This document shows positions 52,942 to 64,000 of a stretch of DNA of 64,000 nt, piece after piece. Where the stretch lies: NCBI GenBank assembly GCA_022316685.1, contig JAKJHU010000005.1, forward strand, positions 19,074,707-19,138,706. The letters are read 5' to 3'. The translations under genes were made by a program, and so were the position numbers. This DNA is from Progne subis subis. Lineage: Eukaryota; Chordata; Aves; Passeriformes; Hirundinidae. The notes beneath the pieces are model-generated. The model searched no databases. It saw only the letters and a program-made list of their open reading frames with translations, and was not told the DNA's origin. Each line of letters begins with the position of its first letter. The first letter of the stretch is position 1.

Positions 52942-55900
52942 ATTTATTTCAGATCCTTAGGCACTTCAGTGGATTAGCAGGCACCTGAAGGATAATTTAC
53001 TTGTTGGGTCTTACATGTACATGATCAGGTTTGTAAATGTTTGACTTCATTTTCCAAAAAAGAAACCAAACCATGAAATACCTAATACTAAATATTCAGG
53101 GAAGAAGACGAACTGTTTTAGAAATAAGGTGATGTCGCAGAGCAATCGTACATAGTTATCAGCTGCTGCTGGGGAAGGTGCACACCTGCAGCATCCTGGA
53201 AATCGTATCAGCAGTCTTGAACAAAAGGGAAGACAGTCCTGTGTTTAAGATAATAATTACAGGGAAAACTGGATGGGGAGCATGCTGTGGTCCTAATTGC
53301 ATCTAAATACAAAGCCGAGTGTTTTCAAGGCAGCATTTAAATCAAAGCACATCCTCCTTTCATTATTCAACCTTCAAGGCAGAGTGAATTCATAGCAAAT
53401 TCTAAGGCTTTAAAGTCCTTTCCCATACATTAAATCATCAAAGACTTTTCTGCATGTATTTTGGACTGGCTTATGGCCAATCAGGGTAGACCTGACCATT
53501 TTCGCTGTATCCGCTTAGTGTGCCCACAGCAAAAGAAAACACCAGGAAGCAACCTGCTTGCTGACTGTTAAATTCACACTACCTATGTTTGTCTGAACAG
53601 TAGAGAATGCAAATCCCTGTCATGTCAGGACTGAGATTCCTTTTAAGACTCAAAACCCCATTAACAAAACCAGAGGAAATCTCTGTCCCTGCATTTAGCA
53701 ATCTAAGGGCAAACTGCCAGGATACCCATCTCTCACCAAAAAAAAAACCCCAATTCCTTTAGCAACTACCTCTCTCCCCCAAAGAAAAACACCTCAGAAC
53801 TTCACCTTGAATCTCCTAGTGTAAGAAAAGCAGGGTAACTCCACAGCCAACAGTCTCCTCATGGAGATGAACCACAATGAATGTGGCGCCCCACACTCAC
53901 GTCCCCAAAGCAGACCTTGCAGCTGATGTGGCACCAACATCTTACCTCAAGCAGGGGGACTCAAGCTACACTCTATCAAGTGTGAAAGGACAAAGCTCAC
54001 AGTTCGTACAGGCAGGTGTGGAGGAGGACAAAACCCTTATATTGTATACTGAACTGCCCTTAACGTGCCAGTTTTCTGGCACCACATGTCATCCAGAAAA
54101 CCAGATGAATGGAAAAAGCTGCCAGGCAGAAAAGTTAACTTTCCCTGTAAGGAAAAGTTAAAGCAACTGCATATAAGTCAAAAAGCCATAAAAGTTTAAC
54201 GAGTGATGCAAGTTTTGTATCAGTTGTCGTTTTCTATAAACTTCAGGTGTATCCTATATGCAGTGATCACAGTAGAAGTTTACACAATGTACTAGGGAAC
54301 TGAGTTGTGCCTGAGAGAAAATGACTTTTTACTACCTTGCACATCTATAGTATTTGTGAACCAATTTCCATTAGACCCTGATTCAGCTGCAATGAGTAAA
54401 GGAGTGACAGAAAACTGGCATATATTGCATATAGGAAATACTGCAATCCGTGTCTATAGGGCTCAAATTGCAGCAAGATGACATTGCAAGCACAGGTGAA
54501 ACACCTGCTGCACATTGCCATGCCCTCCTAATTTCTGAACCAAAATGGATCATTGAGGAATCCAAAGGTATTGAACACAGCTGACTAACAGTGGGCAGGG
54601 TTTTTTCTTCACCTCTGTGTCTAGCCAAAGCCATCCTTTAACAGTGAAGAGAATAACATGTATCTTAAATAGCAGTTCCAGGATGTTTGAGGTTCTGGCA
54701 TATTCAGAATGAATGGGAATATTTATGATAGCTGAAAAATAAGGGAGATAAAGGATACACTTTGACTTTAATCATTTGTTCCCTAAGCTAAGACAGAAGT
54801 AGAGGATCTCAGATGCTCCTCCTTTGCATTTGACAGATCAACCTAAAACCTGTCCCATCCTCCTGAATTTCCCAGTCGCCAACCCAAGAGCCAGCTTCTC
54901 CTTTTTCCTCAGGGTTAAAAGGATTTTGTCCAGACTACTATTGTCCACAGGCTGAGTTCTGCAAAGCATTTCATGGAGATCATTAATGGTTGATAGGAGA
55001 CATAACCAGAATGTATTAGAAGGAAACCTGACAGGATAGACTTATCAATTAACTTTTTCCTTCTATTTTTACCATTTCTGTGCTTATGATGCAATAGGGC
55101 CCAGTTGTACTCAGTGGCAAAACTTACACTACTTTTCGTCATTTGAATGCAGACAGTCTTTGTGTTCACAGCTGAAGAAAAAAAAGACCGTACCCAGCTG
55201 CTCAGCAAGGGAATAGCATGCATGGAAGAGAAGGAAAAGCAAAAGGAAAAGCAACATGTGCCTGTTGGCTTCCCCCCTACCCCTGCCCCACCACCTCGCC
55301 TCTTGTGCATCCCCCAAGGTCAGGCACAATCTGTCCCTTTGTATCCAGGAAAGAAATAGGACGCAGAGTGTTAGGAATTTCCTAAAACTGTCTTGAATCA
55401 TGTGCTGTTTAAGTAACTGTCGTTTGTCTGCCTGGTTCATTGACACTTGGGTCTTAAACGGTGCTTGTGGAGGAGTAATATTTTCAGATCTGAAGGGGTA
55501 AAGAAAACAGTTTCAGAAAACGAAAGCCTTTGAACAGTGCCAAGGAGGAATATGTTGACATGCTTGTTTCATATAAAGCCTGCATTCTCTTTGCATGAAA
55601 TCAACAAGACATTAAAATATGTATTTCACCGAAGTGTGGCATTCAGGAGAGGTCTATTTTCATAGAAGAAAAAGTTAGAACAGATGGTTGAAGGAAAAAT
55701 TCGTTTAGAGACATCAGAAACAGCTGAATAAACTTTCAGTAGTCTAAGAGAAAAAGAGTCTCAATCTTCTGATTTATCCTTATTTTCCTATTTACATTCT
55801 TTAAATGCACTGGAAATGGCATTCAACTTTTCTAGTACCTTGGCCTTTTGAATTTATTAAATTTTTGGGGGGTTTGGTATCATAATGTTTAAGGTCATGG

Positions 55901-56596
55901 GGAGAACACAGTCAAAACAGCACCAGATTTAGCATTACTCTCTGTTAATTTTAAATTCATAAATTTAGAGGCATATGAGGCTTCAGAGGTGGGATTAAGA
56001 ATCAGGTTCATGCATTAGAAAGAAAAAAGGCAATCACACCTTTCCTTAGACAGTTTCTGCTCTATAGTGTAGTATATAAATGCATGACTGTTTGAGAGCT
56101 CATTGCCAGCTTCACCTGATATGTTCAGTGCCAGTGGAAGAAATTTTGCTCACAGATTTATTTCCTCATAGATTACACAGTGGTTTTTTTGTTTTTTTTT
56201 CTGGTGTAATATGACCTTTAGATTTAAATAGAGAAGAAGAAGAAAAGTGCTGGAAACAGCATTTTATTTATCAAAAATAATTTTTGCTTCCAGGCATGTG
56301 AAAGACATTAGATAAACAACCTTTTTCGATGATAGCAGATCCAATTTGTATCAGTACTGATCTGGATTAAGAATTAAAGAGTGGTGAAATAAGACATAGT
56401 CTAAACATTTACTAGAAATTAGAAAGAGATTACATCAGATATTGTTATTAATTCTTTTCTGTGTGGGAGACTTTTTAAATCTCAATTTGCAGTGAATCCA
56501 TAATAATTATATCTGTATAATAAGATAGTAAATGCTTTTGTGAGACATACAGGGAATTATCTAAGTCTGGGACAGGAAGATGAATTTTTTATAAAT

Positions 56597-56612
56597 TATA
56601 TATATATATATA
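56597..56612. repeat. (TA)n microsatellite
   Basis: Eight TA dinucleotides inside the most AT-rich part of the window. Such runs unwind easily. Confidence 0.9.
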
Positions 56613-57851
56613 TTTAATTTGATTGAATGTGAGGCAGCAGTTTGGTAATCCTAAAGTAGTTGCAGATGATTAGAGAGGTCTGAGTCCCAGAGATAGTGAG
56701 ATTGTTTTCAGCAACAGCAGTGGATAGTTGTCATTATTATATTAATAAATATTACTATTTTAATTTAAAAATTCTCCTCATGGTAAAATATATGTAACAT
56801 AGATTCAGAAATATATCTTGTTTCTCTCATGTCAAATAGAAACATAATAATAAACAAAAATAATTTTGTCTAGAAGTGTTAAGATTGTTGGCATAGGCAA
56901 GGAGTTTGAGTCTTGTTCTGACTCAGGAATATCAATAAGTTATAAACAAATCAATATTTCTTTCATCCTTAGATTTAAAGTGAGAAAATATTTTCCTGGT
57001 GGTAAAGCTCTAGAATAAAAATTATAAAAAGGTATAATTTAGTGGCTGATGCCAAAGATATCATCTTCCTAATTTTTTTATAATGAGTTGTCTTTTCCAT
57101 CAAAACAAAGATATTAGATTTTATATTTTTTAATTAATATATAAATGATTTTATAGATAAAAATCAAAGCAAACCAAATGAAAATCAATAAACAATAAAA
57201 ACTATATGGAGTTTTCCGTTATTTCAGCAGAATGTCAAATGATTTCCAACTGAAATTTGACATAAATATTTTGTTCAGGTTTTCTTAGGAAAGTTATTTC
57301 TGTTTTTATATCCTATCTATTTTTGATCTTTTATGAAAAAATGTGACTATTTCACATAACTTTATTTTTAGCCTACAATATAAGAATACTTTGTTCACTT
57401 CCCTTCATAGTTCCGAAGCAAATATCTTATCTTGACTTCATTTTTAGTCTACTAATTTTTAGAGCAGTGTGGGACTTTTTTTCACTACAGTAATAGAATG
57501 GAGCTAAAGCTGTGTTTATAACCTGTGTTTATTAAGAGAGATAAGTAAGTCCATAATAAACTTGTTGTATTAATAATCTAATCTTGTTCCAGTGGATGAA
57601 TGAGAGTCATATCCTTCCAGGACAACTTCCAGGACAGGACCCTCAAGGAAGATAATTTTAATTTACTGGTAGAGAAGCATGAAGAGTTGAAAGAGCAGAG
57701 AGGAAACCAACTGGTTTATGAATATGATCTAAAGTCCCTTTTACAGAGAAATTTGAAAATATTATTTTTATTAGAAAGATCTAAACTTTGATGTTTGAAT
57801 CTAACAAATTAATTGATGTGCACACATGAAAAAATGTAATTCAGCTTCTGC

Positions 57852-57920
57852 TTGGTTTTGTTTGTTTGTTTGGGGTTTTTTGTTTGGTTTTTTGTTTGTT
57901 TGTTTGTTTTTTGTTTTTTG
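57852..57920. repeat. (GTTT)n/(GTTTTTT)n simple repeat
   Basis: About 69 bases of T and G only, with GTTT units mixed with longer T runs and GG or GGGG interruptions. It is the complement type of the C/A-rich tracts near 4.4 and 15.6 kb. A phenylalanine-rich open frame across it is a composition artefact. Confidence 0.9.
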
Positions 57921-60910
57921 TATAATCTGGATGAAGTTCAGATCAAGTCATGGCATCTATGATTCCCCATGTCATCCTTCAGTTTACCATTATGTCATGC
58001 TAGCAGTTTGAACTGCCTGATACAGGCCTATATTTCACATAAAACCTTCCAACCACTTAAATATTTCTACTATAAGGTAGCAATAAAGCAACTAGTAGGC
58101 CACATTTCTGTCTTTATCATATTGACATTATAAAAGACATAGTACTTCAGCTTCTTAATGACTGTTTAAAGAAATTCCCAAGTTTCAAATATTCAAACTG
58201 ATCAAATGAGGCATTAGATGATACTCAGGTTTCCTTCAATTTGTCACTTCATTGAATTTTTTAATGATTTTAGTGGGTTTTGAGCAAACTGCTTTGTGAA
58301 AAATGTCTCTGTTTTATGCCAGAAAAATGCTTTCTGCATGTGCTATTAAATTAAAATTCTTTTCTACCATCTGGATAAAAATTGGAACTAAACATGAGCT
58401 ACAACTGGTAGACAGTTTAGGTGAAGATGGATTCACCTTCTAGCTCATTTAACACAACCTTTGAAATTATGGGAATATCAAGCACAATTTTTGTTGATGT
58501 TGTAGTTAATGTCTAAGATTTAGTTTGATGAAATTTTAAATGTGTCTATCGGACCCAGTCTGTTGGACTCCATATGTAGTTGGGCTTCCCTTCTGACTGG
58601 ATGCATTCCTATGACTCATGAAGAGTCCACTCCTAGCCTTTGTGAACCTCTGGGAGAGCTCAGGGAAAATCAAGGCACCGTAGCTCAGATCTCTGCCTTG
58701 TCCTCATTCCTGAGATTTTGGACCATCATTCAACAGCCAGTCTTTGGATCTCTACACTGACTTTTTGCAGGCTCTTGCAGTTAACACAAATGATCACACA
58801 GAAGCCAAAGAGACCCTTCCCTGTTTAATCCCTGGTAGTGGTGTGTAGTATACTCATCTTCAGGATTTTCAGTTCCTAAAGACAACATTGCTCTTAACAG
58901 GCAAAGTACAAGAGAGGTTAAAAGCCAATAAGTGAACAAGCTGAATACAAATTCTCTGTAATTAATTCTTTCACTGAGGAACCGTCTGTGTAGGACATCA
59001 CAATCAGGAAAGTACCTGATATCCTGAGTTCCTACCCTGGGTCTGTTTATCTTGATAAATATCCCTCTTTTGTCATTAGTTTTCAATCAACCTCTATACA
59101 TGGTCATGGTCTGGTCTCAGGTGTACCAGTGGCAGGTAATTTTCTCTTCAATTAATTTTTTCACTTGGGAGAAACACCTTATCTTTTTAAGAAAATAAAT
59201 TTTGACGGCAAGGCATACAAATCAGCAAAACTTGTTAGCTTGTTATTCTGTGATACTAATGTGGGGAATCCTACTGCAGTGACAGATAAAACTGAGTAAC
59301 AAAGACAAAAATTAAAAAATTGTCCCACATTCACATATGTAGCATGTTCATAATTTCCAACTGGATTCATGTCATAAACAGATTCTTCATCTGGTCAACA
59401 CCAGATTTTGCAAAAGTATTGATGGAATGGGGTTCAGGGGAAATTGGTGAGCAGCTGGGACTGATTCTTCCATAAATTTTAATGCTGACCATATAAGTAA
59501 ATTTTATTTCTGAAAAGAAGTCAGCTATGTTTTGATACTGTGCTCTGAGACTCTGCTACAAAACTTAAGTGGTCAAAAGCAGGAACAGAATTGCCAATAC
59601 TTGTGATTTTATTAGGAGAGAGATCATTTTTCTTAAAACCTGAGCTCCTGAAGTCATATGATTACAGGAAACTGTCATGTTTCATTCTTTCAGAAGAAAT
59701 AGTTTCTACCTTTTGCGGTTGTGAAGAAAAGTTGAAAATATAAATCCAATAGCCAGGGCCACCAGGTGACAAAAAGTCACCAGTATTTTTAGGAATGTGT
59801 TGGTTTATGAAGGCCTGAAGTTGAGAACATTGAAATAATGTTATTCAAACAAAGAAGGCAATGAATAATGATGTGAAAGTAAAACCCAAAGAGTCAATAT
59901 GCTTCCTCTATCCTATTAAAGAGAAGAAATAGCATGTATAGTTAAACTCTGCAACTTCACAGCTCATCCACATTTTTATCCTGGAGAAGTTGTTTAAAAA
60001 TATATATATCTTTATTCTTGGAGAATGGAGTTCATACTATGTCATATGAGAACTGCTAATACACTAATGGAAAGATAAAGCAATGGTTTAGGTCTACATG
60101 TTGGAACCGTACTTTTCCTGTTTCTCCAGATAAAAAACAAGAGAGATATGTCAAATAATATGAAGCCAAGTTATTGCAGAATGTGCAGAAACTACTTCCT
60201 GTGAAGAATTAAGGTTTAATTAGCTAAAAAGGAAGTGTACAGAGGGATGATAACTGAGAGTTGGTCACCCTCTCTCTGATGAGATTATCCTCTGTACCTC
60301 TGAACTTTATTATCCAAACAACAAGTCCATGGCGTGATTTGGTGCCTCCAATAATCTTGTGCTAATTTTTACTCATGCAGTCTGTCAAGAGGCCCTGAGT
60401 TGTTTGTAGAAGAGCTCTAGATATAGAGAACAATTGACTGCATTAACTGTGTGTGCAGGAACATTATTTTAGGCGTCAAAAAAAGGCACTTCTTTTTTCA
60501 TGATCCAAAGTCTATTGAAATCAAAAAATGACTTCCAGTATTTGTATCAAAATCTTTGAGAAAATCAATTTTGCTTAGCATATTTTTGTACCTTTATTTT
60601 AAAATTGATTCACTTGAACTTGAACTTCCACCGCAGGAAGTACAATCCTAGGTCCCCTAAAAGAGCTGAGAGTGTGAAAACTGGATCAGATTGAACTGAC
60701 CACTGAAGCACCATGTGCAAAGGCCAGCCACATTTCTCCTTCAAATACACGCACTCCCAGAACAGAGACAGAGCGGAGAACAGACAACTGGTTGCCAGTT
60801 TGGATCTTGTGCTAGAATTCTCCTTTGCTTACTCCTGAGCTCATCTGCTTTCTGGCTGTGAGGTGACCTTGCTCTCTGTCTGAGGAAGATCAATGCTGTG
60901 GTGGACTGGG

Positions 60911-61023
60911 CTTTGAGCAGCCTGGTCTAATGGAAGGTGTCCTCAACCATGGAAGGTGAGTTGGAACTGAGTGATCTTTTAAAGTCCCCTTAAACACAAA
61001 CCATTTCTGTGATTCTATGATAA
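60911..61023 (+). mobile_element. CR1 LINE 3' end fragment, plus strand
   Basis: About 113 bases match the 3' UTR of bird CR1 elements. The fragment contains TTTGAGCAGCCTGGTCTAAT, then GGAAGGTGTCC, GTTGGAACTGAGTGATCTTT and AACACAAACCATTTCTGTGA, and ends in octamer-like TGATTCTATGAT. It lacks any coding part, so it is a severely 5'-truncated insertion. Its 3' UTR text differs from that of the 22159 copy, so the two belong to different CR1 subfamilies. They are also in opposite orientation. Confidence 0.9.
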
Positions 61024-61134
61024 AAGGTCATCAATCCAACTTTCTGCAGGAGTTCAGGCATTGATTTATCCATGTGCCAAAAGACTGGCTCCACTCCCTG
61101 CTACAAGGAATGAGACTGATCGTGCCTCCAGCCT

Positions 61135-61166
61135 CCCACCACCTCCCCCCCCCCGCCCCCGCTCCC
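61135..61166 (-). other. potential G-quadruplex motif
   Basis: On the minus strand four G runs of 4, 5, 9 and 3 bases are separated by loops of 3, 1 and 7 bases, which meets the usual G3+N1-7 rule. It lies about 110 bases downstream of the plus-strand CR1 end, in sequence that is otherwise not GC-rich. The complementary C-rich strand could form an i-motif. Folding is predicted, not shown. Confidence 0.7.
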
Positions 61167-63275
61167 CATACTGCTTGGTGAGGCAGTTTCCATGCAAGGT
61201 GGGGTGATATATGCCACGGTCAAAGTCTCAGGGTGCTCCACAACCATGCAGTGCTGCCTATTGCAAATAGAAAGTGATCCTGCCTGAAGCAAAACATGGA
61301 AACCAATTGGAAAATCTCACTCTATAAAAAAGTTTTAAAAGCCAAGAATTAACACTTCTCACTGCCAAAATCCGTGGCAGGTACTTGTTTAGGCTCCCAA
61401 TACAGTGACACAGCATTTTTCAGAGAATCTATTTAGTGTGAAAATGTGCCAATATTAGTTCATGTATTCTGAGAGATTCAAAGCTGTGGGAAGAAAAACA
61501 TATAAAAACATCTGTAAGATGGTGGGGACAAAAGGAAAGAACAAAATGAGATAGCAAAGGATTTACAGGAAGATATGGGATGAGATAGTCATAGAGAAAT
61601 TTGGATCAAAAGCAGCTGTCACTCTTATTTGTCCTTTAGCAAGAGTTTAATAACATCCCTGACTGAGAGACCCCACTGCGCTAAAAGTATTGCACAAACT
61701 CACTGTAATTTTTACAGGCATGCTCTGCCCTGTACCATTTCTAATCTCAGTTGGTGAGCAAGGGTACAAAGGCACAGAGAAAGGAAGCAGCTTGCCCAAA
61801 GTAGGTTAGTGGCAGAAATAAAGATAGGATCCAGATCTCCTGCAGCCAACTGGATGCATCCCATGGAGAAAAGTGTAATCTGCCTCCCAAGCCCACAGGG
61901 AAGTTTCCGGGCAGAGAAATCTGTTCAAATCAAAAATTAAGGAAAAGGAGAAAGTGTGGGCTTGGGGATCCTAATTGGCGTATGCAGGAACATGCCGACT
62001 ATCTGTGACTTTCCCCCAGTGAAAATCTCCAAGGAAATAAACGAGTACAGATGATTTAAGCACAAACCAAGACTCAGTAGCTACAGCACTCAGAGCCTCT
62101 ACTAACACTGCAGCCCATTCTCTTTTCAGAGGAAGAAAAAGCACGGCAAAGACAGCGCAGACCTCTCACTAATGTATTATAAAGACAGGACAAGCACAGG
62201 ATAAGTGTGTTATTCTAAGCATTAGTGGTTTGGGGCAAATTCTGAACTACAACATTTGTTTTCAGCTAAAAAGTATAAATTCATTTAAGTCCGGGTTTCT
62301 TGACATTTTATTTCAGCTTCTTTTCCAAGCTGTTTCTGATCATCATTTTTTAGCTGTTTGGAGATTTAAGAGACTGCAAAATGGCTCCTGTCTACTGAAG
62401 TTTTAAACATTTTTTTAAAAGGTGGCCTATTACCTAGCCAATATACTATACAAATAAGCAAACCTCCATCTTCTTGCATGCAGCCATTAACAGGAACAAG
62501 ATAATTTGCTTTAACCTCCACAAAAAATTGTTAGCGATAATGTAAGCACTTCATGAAATAAAACCTTCTAAAAGAAAACATTATTGTCAGTCTACCTGAA
62601 GTTTTGTTAATGTCCAGAGTTTCAAAGCCAAGGAATAGACTTTAAAAGGGAAATTCTAAGACAGGGGGAAAACATCATTCAGCTTTAATATTAGTACTTA
62701 GTATTTTAATGCAATGATCCATTAATTGTACAGAGAGAACATTATTTTTTCCTCCAAAAATGTGATGGTATTCTGCTTAAAAGAGATATAGTATCTCTGT
62801 CGGTGAAGTATGATAGCATTCCTGTATCCTAGCCTAAAAGAAAGCAAGATGAAGCACAGGGATGCTAAAGATTAGGCTCTTCTACTTGTATCTCTGATAC
62901 AAGCTAAAGGAAATAATCATATACATCTTTGGAAGCCAGATTCTGAATAAAAAATGCTCAAAATGCAGACATCGTACTTTTTAAGGAGTTGCTTCTTACA
63001 ATTTGATCTTCCTATTGCACATGATGTGTTAGTGTCAGAGGGGGTCACAATACAGACATAGACCATTTGCTTCCTGTGCTAGTCATTCAGGTAGGACATT
63101 TTGCCTACAGGCAAGCACTGCTTGGTTTCTCCAAAATTAATCCCATTTCTTATTCTCTTTGCACAGAGATATTTATCACATGCATTTTTCACTATCAGCT
63201 CAGAGGGAAACTTTCTTTACTTCACATTTAAATATATTGGATTCTGGATACTTTATGATAGTTACTGTCTTCCTT

Positions 63276-63300
63276 AAAAAAAAAAAAAAAAAAAAAAAAA
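63276..63300. repeat. poly(A) tract (25)
   Basis: Uninterrupted run of 25 A after TTCCTT. No element body is recognised upstream. Confidence 0.95.
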
Positions 63301-64000
63301 TAGCCAAAATTCTAAAATCATGAATGATACTCTAAAACCAATTAAGGCAGGGAAGATGCATGTGCTTTGGTTTCTAGCACTAGATAGGATCATCTTTAAA
63401 CTTATATGTTCCCAGCCCAGGTTGGTTGGCTCATTATCAGCAGAACTCTGGAAGGTAACTTCAAGTGATGAATTCCTTAGCCTCCAAATGGCTCTCGAAG
63501 TTTAACCTTTTTCAGCCATATGTGAAGGGAATTATTAACTTGCTCATTAAATCACAGACAGTCTGGCAGCACAGAGATACTGGTAGCAGTGCTGGTTTGT
63601 GATGATCTAAAGTATATATGAACCTAGAAGCTTTTTTTCTTTTTTTCCCTTTCTGCTTGTGGAAGAGTTCAGAAGAACAACATTAGGTAAGTCAATCTGA
63701 AGGAAAAATGATGAGATCATGCTGATGCTGGTTATTGTTGTAATTTTTAAATGGTTTCACTTTCTATCACTTTGCAACACAGTCTCTCTAGGGATATATT
63801 GCTGAAGCAATATTAAGCACAAAATCCTGTTGCTGGGACCTGTGCTCAGAAATTCACATTCAAAAGCAGGAACCTTTATATTGCTGAATCCATTTATTTA
63901 TAAAATATGACTGACATTTATCTACAGGGATTTTATCTCTACTCTTGCTGCTCAGTTGCAGCAGAAAAAAGCAGAGAGGAGCTGTCTGCTGATAACACAT

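Larger units (their letters stand above)
49251..60910. other. gene-free AT-rich block
   Basis: No gene is supported. Open frames reach about 131 codons at 54915-55310 (-). They overlap in other frames and match nothing I know. Sequence from about 56400 to 57590 is markedly AT-rich, with a short (TA)n repeat. Listed separately are the 11-bp triplication at 52679, a 29-A run and a GTTT repeat. The rest shows nothing I can name. Confidence 0.65.
61024..64000. other. gene-free block with C-rich tract
   Basis: No gene is supported; open frames are 63 codons or less. The left end has the C-rich tract at 61135-61166. A splice-acceptor-like CAG ends at 62129 and is followed by two short open frames. 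A 25-A run lies at 63276-63300. Nothing else stands out. Confidence 0.65.

Noticed and set aside
54915..55446. Overlapping minus-strand frames of 131 and 105 codons
   Set aside because: They share DNA in different frames and owe their serine/phenylalanine-rich parts to GAAAAGG-type purine runs. No family match recognised.
57826..58011. 61-codon open frame with a hydrophobic stretch resembling a membrane segment
   Set aside because: The hydrophobic stretch is encoded entirely by the GTTT simple repeat.
1..64000. tRNA, rRNA, snRNA genes or CRISPR arrays
   Set aside because: No tRNA B-box-like GGTTCRANNCC in a cloverleaf context, no U6/5S-like starts and no regularly spaced identical repeats with unique spacers were seen on reading either strand.

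Overview
The window looks like vertebrate, most likely bird, nuclear DNA that is almost entirely non-coding. The main evidence is a pair of CR1 LINE remnants. One is a minus-strand copy (about 22159-22860) that keeps the decayed C-terminal reverse transcriptase region and the typical octamer-repeat 3' end. The other is a short plus-strand 3' fragment (about 60911-61023). Both match the CR1 families that dominate bird interspersed repeats. The rest is AT-rich single-copy-looking sequence with many A/T homopolymers, CAAA/CCAAA/GTTT-type simple repeats and a 100-N assembly gap. No prokaryotic gene organisation, rRNA, tRNA or CRISPR array was seen.

Layout: 1-7448 is AT-rich and gene-free, with a 31-bp tandem duplication and a C/A-rich simple repeat. 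7449-7548 is the gap. 7549-22158 is gene-free, with a T-rich tract, a 39-nt hairpin, a possible terminal-exon-like signal near 14.1 kb, a 41-T run and a GATGA-rich repeat. 22159-22860 is the minus-strand CR1. 22861-48249 is gene-free, with several small tandem duplications and perfect hairpins. 48250-49250 is an unusual composite block with several internal repeats, best read as a possible solo LTR of an old endogenous retrovirus. 49251-60910 is gene-free and includes a very AT-rich stretch at 56.4-57.6 kb. 60911-61023 is the second CR1 fragment, followed by a C-rich tract with G-quadruplex potential on the minus strand. 61024-64000 is gene-free.

No protein-coding host gene could be supported. 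The longest open frames (about 100-147 codons) overlap in conflicting frames and show no recognisable domain. They fit chance openings in a long sequence. The window is therefore best described as intergenic or deep intronic DNA. No new biological system is demonstrated. The items most worth checking are the LTR-like block and the acceptor/open-frame/poly(A)-signal combination at about 14.10-14.38 kb.
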